Position numbers and translations under genes: made by a program
Shown: positions 1 through 5,713 of the stretch, piece after piece
Numbering within the stretch: position 1 is the first letter of the stretch
Layout: every line of letters begins with the position of its first letter
From: Clostridia bacterium
Lineage (GTDB): Bacteria > Bacillota > Clostridia > Oscillospirales > Acutalibacteraceae
Assembly (NCBI GenBank): GCA_900755995.1
Contig: CAAEIM010000020.1
Span: 1-7,677, forward strand
DNA length: 7,677 nucleotides
Reading direction: 5' to 3'
The notes under the pieces: generated by a model
What the model saw: the letters and a program-made list of their open reading frames with translations, nothing else
Databases searched by the model: none
What the model was told of the DNA's origin: nothing

Positions 1-4
1 AAAC

Positions 5-58
5 AGCGCCGACAGTCAGGCTGAACAGCCATAACCGGTCGGCGCTTCTTTTTGTTAT
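5..58 (+). terminator. Rho-independent terminator at the left edge
   Basis: A 9-bp GC-rich stem (5-13 pairing with 38-46) encloses a smaller hairpin (GGCT 19-22 with AGCC 27-30, loop GAAC). A T-rich run follows at 46-58. In plus orientation this is a standard intrinsic terminator, presumably for a gene lying left of the window. It may also stop the minus-strand mutS-like transcript, whose stop codon lies about 55 bp away, but the minus-side T-tract would fall beyond the window edge and cannot be seen. Confidence 0.75.
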
Positions 59-100
59 TATTTATGCTTCGTCAATTTTATTTTCAATAAATATCTCTGA

Positions 101-1804
101 TTATGTCTTATCAATATTCTGCCTTATCTGTTCAAAGGTTACGCCGTACTTTTTGGCTATATCCCTTGCGTAGCTGCTGCCCTGCGGAGGTGATATATAC
201 ACCTTAAAGGAGCGTTCGCCGTTTTCAACTCCGGTTACAAGGCTCTGGACAAGGCTTTTTCCCTCGGTCTGAGAATTCATTTCACCAAGGTTTTTAGCTA
301 AATCGTGCATATGGGTGTTAAAAACAGACCTCACGCCGAGATAGCGCATTGCACGAACAACGTCCCTTGCAATATACAATCCCTCTGACACATTGGTAGT
401 GGCAAGGCTTTCGTTAAGCAAAAGCATACTGTTTGGTGTGGCAATATCAAAGATTTCCGCAAGCCGCTTACTCTCCTCGCCAAGTCTTCCGAGGTCAACG
501 GTATCGTTTTCATCAGCAGGAAAATGCGTAAATATGTTGTCGCAGGGGCTGAGCTTAAGCTCACTGCACGGAGCATATATTCCGTTTTGAGCAAGTAAAA
601 TTGCCAATCCCACAGCCTGCGTAAAGGTGGTTTTGCCTCCCCTGTTTGGGCCTGTCAAAATATAAATTCTGCCCGTTTTATCGTCAAAATCTATGTCGTT
701 TGAAACAATTCCAAATTCTTCTCCGTTTACCCTCTTTATGCCGAGCTTCAGGTTGTAAATTCCCTTTGCAAAAATCTCTCTGTTTTCAGACGGTAGTATC
801 TCGGGCTTGCACATTTCAAGACCCTTTGCACTGATTTTTTCAATAAGCTCCGCCCACCTGATGTAAAATACAATTTCAGGCATAAGGGTGGAAAGCGTAT
901 AGCCGCTTATATTAACATACTTTGTGAGCACACTCTGAATATCCCGCACAGTTTTTTTCATAATGCTTGTAACGGCTTTTTTCAAGCTGTCTGAAAGCGG
1001 ATCTGCACCTGTTAATCCACTTGCGGTGACGTGAGGGTTGCCGTTTGTCGGCACAGCGTCAAGCCTGCCTATGCCAATGTCATTTTCCTTAAATTTGGGA
1101 CTTGACGGATGGAATTTTTTTATATCGGAAATATCCGTTCCAAAATGGATTTCATCTCCGTTGTTTGTAAAATTCATAAAATTCTGCATAAGCCCTGCCG
1201 AGGTGAAGGCTTTATCGTTGAGCGAAAGTATTCCTGCACTCTTAGGTCTGAGCAAATCATCAAGGTTTACGCCTATAGTGATACTCTTTACCCTCTGCAC
1301 CTTTTCAAAGGTTTCCTTAATATCAATCTTTAACTGCGGAAAACCGCTGCTTTCGTAAATATCACTAACAGTCTTTTTAAGGGTGAGCAGTCCCTCCGAC
1401 CTTATATCAAGGCTTTCGAGGCTGTTTTTGATTTTTGTAATACAGTTTACATAGCCGTCTATCTCACGCAGGCGGTTAATAAGCTTCCACAGTGAAGAAG
1501 CCTCGGTATCCTTTTGAAAGCGAGAAATATCCCTCAGGTCTGCAAGCTCCTCAAGCAGCTCTGCGAGTGCAACTCTCAAATCGGGAAATCTGAGAAAATC
1601 GTCAAACACATCTCCCCTGTACTTTACGGTTTGCACATCGTCTGTAATTTCGGTCATAATTTTCATTATAACATTCTGTTCATACTCGCTCTTTGTGAGT
1701 GTTTTGCAGATATAATCGAGAGAAAGGTCGTTTATACTTTCTTTTGTCAGCGTTTTAAACACCGCTTTTGAATTTTCAGGATTGAGCAGGCTTATTTCAG
1801 CCAT
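101..1804 (-). CDS. MutS-family ATPase, short form lacking mismatch-recognition domains
   Basis: This 567-residue protein ends in a MutS-type ABC ATPase domain. Walker A is GPNRGGKTT (residues 385-393). A signature-like segment DLGRLGEESKRL lies at about 437-448, and the switch histidine region NTHMHDLA starts at 496. Walker B reads LLLNES (461-466), so the usual aspartate is Asn464 before the catalytic Glu465. The N-terminal 350 residues look like the helical core/lever part of MutS. There is no N-terminal mismatch-binding domain with an F-x-E motif and no C-terminal Smr nuclease, so it is neither canonical MutS (about 850 aa) nor MutS2 (about 780 aa). The substrate is unknown; binding to branched or recombining DNA is only a guess. 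The ATG start is supported by AAAGGAGG at 1813-1820 on the minus strand, 8 nt upstream. It is transcribed alone, divergently from the murT-like operon. I am confident of the superfamily and not of the biological role. Confidence 0.9.
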   Translation of the reverse strand: MAEISLLNPENSKAVFKTLTKESINDLSLDYICKTLTKSEYEQNVIMKIMTEITDDVQTVKYRGDVFDDFLRFPDLRVALAELLEELADLRDISRFQKDTEASSLWKLINRLREIDGYVNCITKIKNSLESLDIRSEGLLTLKKTVSDIYESSGFPQLKIDIKETFEKVQRVKSITIGVNLDDLLRPKSAGILSLNDKAFTSAGLMQNFMNFTNNGDEIHFGTDISDIKKFHPSSPKFKENDIGIGRLDAVPTNGNPHVTASGLTGADPLSDSLKKAVTSIMKKTVRDIQSVLTKYVNISGYTLSTLMPEIVFYIRWAELIEKISAKGLEMCKPEILPSENREIFAKGIYNLKLGIKRVNGEEFGIVSNDIDFDDKTGRIYILTGPNRGGKTTFTQAVGLAILLAQNGIYAPCSELKLSPCDNIFTHFPADENDTVDLGRLGEESKRLAEIFDIATPNSMLLLNESLATTNVSEGLYIARDVVRAMRYLGVRSVFNTHMHDLAKNLGEMNSQTEGKSLVQSLVTGVENGERSFKVYISPPQGSSYARDIAKKYGVTFEQIRQNIDKT

Positions 1805-1881
1805 AAAATCCGCCTCCTTTTATAAAATCTGTCTATATCCTAAACAAATCGGTTTGTATATTTAGTAATACTTCACTATAT

Positions 1882-1910
1882 AAAATAACATTTTTCTCTC
1901 ACAATGTCAA
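1882..1910 (-). promoter_or_regulatory. Predicted sigma-A promoter of the mutS-like gene
   Basis: On the minus strand a perfect -35 TTGACA (1910-1905) is followed by a 17-bp spacer and a weaker -10 TATTTT (1887-1882). The predicted start near 1875 would leave a leader of about 70 nt. That leader contains a small inverted repeat, ACAAA/TTTGT at 1844-1848 and 1853-1857, which could be an operator or may be chance in AT-rich DNA. Confidence 0.55.
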
Positions 1911-2003
1911 AGGTTTTTCTAATGAAATTGTCGAAGCTTTCACAGGATTATAATATTGCATAATTTTTTCGACTTATATTTGTGCAATTTCTCTTTCTTT
2001 AAC

Positions 2004-2032
2004 TTGCACTATAACATACAATTTGCTATAAT
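2004..2032 (+). promoter_or_regulatory. Predicted sigma-A promoter of the murT/gatD-like operon
   Basis: TTGCAC (2004-2009), a 17-bp spacer and a perfect TATAAT (2027-2032) make a strong vegetative promoter. Transcription should start near 2039-2041, giving a leader of only about 30 nt with AAAGGAG at 2054-2060. The leader is too short for a riboswitch. A second, weaker match (TTGTCG 1928-1933, 17-bp spacer, TAATAT 1951-1956) lies upstream. The rest of the 264-bp divergent region is AT-rich, and I see no gene in it. Confidence 0.75.
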
Positions 2033-2068
2033 TAAACTTATAATTCAGTAAATAAAGGAGCTTTCAAG

Positions 2069-3448
2069 ATGAAAGGTATTCGCTTTTTTGCGGCTCTCTA
2101 CGCTGCAAAGTTTGCTTCGACTGCACTTTCTGTAATGCACCGCAACGGCACTCATATGCCGGGGGTACTTGCTATGAAAATATGTCCTGACTTTTTAGGA
2201 AGAATGGACAAGCCAAAAACAATTATCGGCATCACAGGTACGAACGGAAAAACAACCACCGCTAATATGGTAAACGATATTCTCGCAGACAACGGCTATT
2301 CACCTGTGAACAACAGAGCCGGCAGCAATATTCTGGGCGGCGTAGCCACAACGTTGATTTCAGCTGTCAATATGAGAGGAAAAACCGTTAAAGACCTCGC
2401 CGTTCTTGAGCTTGACGAGCGAAGCTCAAGACTTATATACCCCTATGTGCACCCTACATATCTGCTCTGCACCAATCTTTTTAGAGATTCGTACAAGCGA
2501 AATGCACACTCCGAATTTATATTTGATATTCTTGACCGTCATATTCCGAGTCAGACAAAGCTTGTGCTGAACGCAGACGACCTTGTCAGTGCAAGACTTG
2601 CAAAGGACAATGACAGGGTTTACTTTGAAATTGAAAAACAGAGTGGTGAAGCTTTAAACGAGGACACAATAATAATTGATACTCCGCTCTGCCCCGAATG
2701 TGGAAGCAGGCTTGAATATGACTTCCGCCGCTATCACCATATCGGCTCTGCCCACTGCACAAAATGCTGCTTTTCCTCACCAAAGGCTGACTATGACGTT
2801 ACTAAGATAAATGAAAGCACAGGCAGATTTACAATGTCGCTCAACGGCAAAACTGAGGATTTTAAAATGGTGGGAACGTCAATTACCGATACCTACAACC
2901 TTGCAGGCGCTATAGCAGTGCTGTCCGAATTTGGCTTGAGTGCGGAGCAACTGAAAAAGTCGGTTGAAAAGCTTGAAATAGTAAAAAGCAGGTATGATGA
3001 GGAAAAAATAGGTGACGAGCAGATTATTATGAGCGTTGCAAAGGGACAAAATCCTGTTGCCTGCTCAAGAGTATTTTCGTCAATTAAGGCTCACAGTGGC
3101 AAAAAGGCGGTTGTGCTTATGCTTGATGACCTCGGCGACGCAGAGGAAACAAGCGAAAACACCGCTTGGATATACGATACCGATTTTGAATTTCTGAATG
3201 ACGAGTCAGTTGTACAGATAATATGCAGCGGTGTGCGCCATATGGATTACAAGCTAAGACTTCTGCTTGCAGGCATTTCCCCTGAAAAAATCACCTGCGT
3301 TCAAAAGGAATGTGATGCCGCTGCGGCTGTTGACCTTGACAAGGCGGATACAATATTCTTCCTCTATGATGTTTATACTACCTCGTATGCAACAATTTCC
3401 AAAAACACAATCAGCAGCAGAATGGCTGAAAGGAGGGCACAGCAATGA
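2069..3448 (+). CDS. MurT-like Mur ligase (DUF1727 family), divergent
   Basis: This 459-residue protein has the MurT layout. An N-terminal GTHMPGVLAMKI segment (27-38) matches the family's GTxLPGxxALKI. The Mur ligase central domain has P-loop TGTNGKTT (56-63) and an acidic ELDE motif (114-117). A four-cysteine zinc ribbon is present (C208, C211, C230, C233). The C-terminal domain carries WIYDTDFE (367-374). In known Gram-positives MurT works with GatD to amidate the D-glutamate of lipid II at the cytoplasmic membrane, using ATP and glutamine-derived ammonia. Several family motifs are altered here: FRD-QLDRYGE becomes FRDSYKRNAHSE (138-149), and the usual DVSW, whose Asp completes the partner's glutaminase triad, reads N364-T-A-W. 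The ATG start is fixed by AAAGGAG 8 nt upstream. It is co-transcribed with the overlapping gatD-like gene. Family membership is clear; canonical lipid II amidation is doubtful. Confidence 0.88.
   Translation: MKGIRFFAALYAAKFASTALSVMHRNGTHMPGVLAMKICPDFLGRMDKPKTIIGITGTNGKTTTANMVNDILADNGYSPVNNRAGSNILGGVATTLISAVNMRGKTVKDLAVLELDERSSRLIYPYVHPTYLLCTNLFRDSYKRNAHSEFIFDILDRHIPSQTKLVLNADDLVSARLAKDNDRVYFEIEKQSGEALNEDTIIIDTPLCPECGSRLEYDFRRYHHIGSAHCTKCCFSSPKADYDVTKINESTGRFTMSLNGKTEDFKMVGTSITDTYNLAGAIAVLSEFGLSAEQLKKSVEKLEIVKSRYDEEKIGDEQIIMSVAKGQNPVACSRVFSSIKAHSGKKAVVLMLDDLGDAEETSENTAWIYDTDFEFLNDESVVQIICSGVRHMDYKLRLLLAGISPEKITCVQKECDAAAAVDLDKADTIFFLYDVYTTSYATISKNTISSRMAERRAQQ
3429..3436 (+). promoter_or_regulatory. 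Internal ribosome binding site for the gatD-like gene
   Basis: AAAGGAGG lies inside the last codons of the murT-like gene, 8 nt before the ATG at 3445. Together with the ATGA overlap it fixes the downstream start and suggests coupled, roughly equal synthesis of the two subunits. Confidence 0.85.
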
Positions 3449-4161
3449 AAATAGAAATACTTTTTCCGGAAATCTGCAATCTTTTCGGCGATATGGGAAA
3501 TATGAAATATCTTAAAAAATGCCTTACAAATGCTGAGTTTGTGTCAACGGCATTTGGCGACAGGCCGCTTTTTGCTGACGAAGCACCTGCTCTTATATAC
3601 CTTGCCCCGTCCAACGAAAAAAATCAGGAGCTTATCATTAAGGCACTCCTCCCCTACCGTGACAGAATAAACGAGCTTATCAAAAACGGTACTCCTATGC
3701 TTTTTACGGGAAATTCAGGAGAGATTCTTTTCAAAGAGATTGAGGACTATGACGGCAGAAAAATTCCTGCCCTTAATATTCTTCCCTTTACTGCAAAGCG
3801 TGAACAATACAACCGTTTTAACGGTCTTAACCACGGAACAATGCCTGACGGAACGGAAATTCTCGGCTTCAGAAGTCAGTTTACCTACTGGTTCGGGGAT
3901 AACTCAGACTGCTATTTTGTTAAATGCATTAAGGGAATCGGCATTAACAAAGCCTCCGACAAAGAGGGCATTATGGTAAACAACTTAATTGCCACCGCTC
4001 AGCTCGGCCCGATTCTTATAAACAATCCCGCATTTACAAAAAAGCTTTTAAAGCTTATCGGTACAGAAGGTGACGCCCTTGCATTTGAAGAAGATATTAA
4101 AAAAGCCTTTGAAATCCGCAAAGCTGAATTTGAGAATCCAAAGACAAAGTTCATTTTATAA
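3445..4161 (+). CDS. GatD-like class I glutamine amidotransferase subunit lacking its catalytic Cys and His
   Basis: This 238-residue protein aligns along its length with GatD, the glutaminase partner of MurT. It has an N-terminal LFPEICNLFGDMGN (6-19; family form LYPDxxNLYGDxGN), a central NGTPMLFTGNSGEILF (81-96) and a C-terminal QLGPILINNP (186-195). In active GatD the central motif reads VLAICGGYQ with the nucleophilic cysteine, and the C-terminal motif reads YLHGPLLPKNP with the catalytic histidine. Here those positions are Gly89 and Leu187. The GGGQD oxyanion-side segment is also replaced (APSNEK, 54-59), and FENHSG has become FRSQFT (142-147). The four cysteines (11, 26, 161 and 156) lie outside the nucleophile elbow. 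The reading frame is intact and well expressed by its signals, so this looks like a maintained non-glutaminase rather than a decaying gene. It overlaps the murT-like stop by 4 nt. The length is close to that of normal GatD (about 240 aa). Confidence 0.85.
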   Translation: MKIEILFPEICNLFGDMGNMKYLKKCLTNAEFVSTAFGDRPLFADEAPALIYLAPSNEKNQELIIKALLPYRDRINELIKNGTPMLFTGNSGEILFKEIEDYDGRKIPALNILPFTAKREQYNRFNGLNHGTMPDGTEILGFRSQFTYWFGDNSDCYFVKCIKGIGINKASDKEGIMVNNLIATAQLGPILINNPAFTKKLLKLIGTEGDALAFEEDIKKAFEIRKAEFENPKTKFIL

Positions 4162-4246
4162 GCAGCCGATGGGCTGCACCTATTCGGGCAGATAGCATCT
4201 TATAAACCATATTCTCCTCTGCCCGACATATACCGAGCAATTTTTT
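4161..4246 (+). repeat. Structured dispersed repeat, copy B (3' of the gatD-like gene)
   Basis: This element begins at the last base of the gatD-like stop codon and has a second copy at 7327-7411 on the opposite strand. Hairpin I is GCAGCC/GGCTGC (4162-4167 with 4172-4177, loop GATG). Hairpin II is a 9-bp stem (4184-4192 with 4218-4226) around a loop of about 25 nt. A tail TACCGAG-C-AATTTT (4231-4244) follows. By hand alignment 65 of 84 columns match copy A. In stem II the C4185-G4225 pair is T-A in copy A, a compensatory change. It would be transcribed as the 3' untranslated part of the murT/gatD-like mRNA, just before its terminator. I do not recognise the family. Confidence 0.8.
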
Positions 4247-4258
4247 ATAAAGTAAAGA

Positions 4259-4304
4259 AAGTCAGTCGATTGCAACCTGATGTTGTGACCGACTGACTTA
4301 TTTT
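4259..4304. terminator. Bidirectional Rho-independent terminator
   Basis: A 10-bp stem (4259-4268 with 4290-4299) extends after one mismatch into further pairs (4270-4276 with 4282-4288, two of them G-T) around a 5-nt loop. On the plus strand it is followed by TTATTTTAT. On the minus strand it is followed by a T-rich run (complement of 4240-4260). It therefore can end both the murT/gatD-like operon and the convergent prfC-decarboxylase operon. The decarboxylase stop codon (4303-4305) sits inside the plus-side T-tract. Confidence 0.88.
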
Positions 4305-5709
4305 ATCGGAAGCAATATATGCTTTCGGGAATCCTGCCCTTTGTGGAATACACATTAATGCCGCTTTTGTGCTGAGCAATAATTGTATCAATTATTTCCT
4401 GTGTAACAATCTCGCCCTTTGCTATAACGGGTATTCCCGGAGGATATGCCCACACATATTCAAGGGAAACACTGCCCATACTCTTGGAAAGCGGCTGAAA
4501 TTCGCCTTCTTTTTCGCCGCAGTCGCAGGGCGGCAGGGCAATTCGGGGATTTTTAATACCGATATTTTCAGCTTTAAATTCTTTTCCGGAATATTCATTG
4601 TCTATTGTCTGCAATGCGTTAAAGAGTCTTAAAAAGCTCTCGTCAGTATCGCAGACCGAGGTAATCAGCAAAACATAATCAGCGCAGACCATTTCAGGCT
4701 CAATTAAAAAATCCTTTCTGAGTTTGTCTGCAAGCTCAACACCGCTTATTCCGAGATTTTTAGCAGAAACGGTTATTTTGCTGATGTCAAAATCAAAAAA
4801 GCTGTGATTTTTTACATTGTCATTGCCGAAGCATAAAACCTTTATATTCTTTAATGCCCTGCATTTTTCGGAAAACAGGTTAAGCCTTGCAGCATAATCT
4901 TCAAATAACTTTAAGTTTTGGCAGTATTCAAGGCATCTCTCTATTGCTGCCATAAAAATATATGACGGACTGCTTGTTTCAAATACAGCGAGATTTTCTG
5001 CAATCGGTTCAATCAGACCTTCGTCCGATGTAAGCAACAGAGCTGTTTGTGTGAGCGAGGGTAAGGTCTTGTGCAAACTTACAACCGCTGCGTCAGCCCC
5101 CTGCTGTACTGCTTCTCTTGGAAATTTATTTAAAAAAGGAAAATGAGCGCCGTGTGCCTCATCAACGAGCACCCTGACATTATGTAGATGAGCAATCCTG
5201 CTAATCTCCGCAATATCGGAAACTACGCCCTCATATGTCGGCGAAGTGATAATCAGCAGCCTTGCGTCAGGGTTATTTCTTATGGCGGCTTCCGCCTGCT
5301 TGGGTGTAATCGAAGAATTTATACCGTAGTCCCCGTCAATACTCGGCACTATATACTCGGGGCTGAGCGAACAAAGCTCAATCGCATTGTAAACGGATTT
5401 ATGGCTGTTGCGGGCAACAATCACCTTATCTCCCCTGTTTGTCATTGCACGGACGGCAGAGAGAATCCCCCCTGTTGCTCCGTTCACAAGCAGAAAAGCC
5501 TTTTTTACGTTATACAGCCTTTCAGCCATAGCCTGCACATCAAGAATACAGCCCTCGGCATTATGCAGGTTGTCAAAGCCGTCAATCTCGGTAAGGTCAA
5601 TATCATACGGTATTACTCCGTCGCAAATCGAGCTATTGCGCTTGTGACCGGGCATATGAAAGGGATAAACTCCGCTTTTTGAATAGTCTTTTAATTTTGA
5701 ATAAAGCAT
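4303..5709 (-). CDS. Orn/Lys/Arg-type PLP-dependent amino acid decarboxylase
   Basis: This is a fold-type I PLP enzyme of the Orn/Lys/Arg decarboxylase major-domain family, 468 residues when started at the ATG at 5709. The hallmarks are all present: PFHMPGHKR near the N-terminus (16-24), VNGATGGI for phosphate binding (75-82), RNSHKS with the ring-stacking histidine (His103), VDEAHGAH with the cofactor-binding Asp183, and SLHKT with the Schiff-base Lys214. YPPGIP (422-427) comes from the C-terminal domain. The family makes polyamine precursors (agmatine, cadaverine or putrescine) in the cytosol. Substrate cannot be read from the sequence, and Firmicutes members of this size are usually called arginine or lysine decarboxylase. 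An in-frame TTG at 5727 would add six residues and overlap prfC. I prefer the ATG because it leaves 4 nt after the prfC TGA, suits re-initiation, and puts the start near the usual family N-terminus. Neither start has a good Shine-Dalgarno sequence. Confidence 0.9.
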   Translation of the reverse strand: MLYSKLKDYSKSGVYPFHMPGHKRNSSICDGVIPYDIDLTEIDGFDNLHNAEGCILDVQAMAERLYNVKKAFLLVNGATGGILSAVRAMTNRGDKVIVARNSHKSVYNAIELCSLSPEYIVPSIDGDYGINSSITPKQAEAAIRNNPDARLLIITSPTYEGVVSDIAEISRIAHLHNVRVLVDEAHGAHFPFLNKFPREAVQQGADAAVVSLHKTLPSLTQTALLLTSDEGLIEPIAENLAVFETSSPSYIFMAAIERCLEYCQNLKLFEDYAARLNLFSEKCRALKNIKVLCFGNDNVKNHSFFDFDISKITVSAKNLGISGVELADKLRKDFLIEPEMVCADYVLLITSVCDTDESFLRLFNALQTIDNEYSGKEFKAENIGIKNPRIALPPCDCGEKEGEFQPLSKSMGSVSLEYVWAYPPGIPVIAKGEIVTQEIIDTIIAQHKSGINVYSTKGRIPESIYCFR

Positions 5710-5713
5710 TTTA

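Noticed and set aside
1038..1358. Plus-strand 106-codon open frame opposite the mutS-like gene
   Set aside because: It is antisense to conserved coding sequence and has no recognisable domain or promoter of its own.
1930..1988. Short inverted repeats (GTCGAA/TTCGAC at 1930-1935 and 1968-1973; ATTGCA/TGCAAT at 1955-1960 and 1983-1988) as operators
   Set aside because: Six-base repeats with wide spacing are expected by chance in AT-rich intergenic DNA, and they match no binding site I know.
3525..3732. Ser91 of the GatD-like protein (G-N-S-G) as a replacement nucleophile
   Set aside because: Gapless alignment puts Gly89, not Ser91, at the cysteine position, and the histidine is also missing, so a shifted Ser nucleophile is possible but unsupported.
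4184..4246. Hairpin II of copy B as the gatD-like terminator
   Set aside because: The T-run starts about 14 nt after the stem, too far for intrinsic termination; the hairpin at 4259-4299 is a much better terminator.
5188..5682. Plus-strand 164-codon open frame opposite the decarboxylase
   Set aside because: It lies entirely antisense to a well-supported PLP enzyme gene, resembles no family I know, and has no convincing ribosome binding site; it is a shadow frame.
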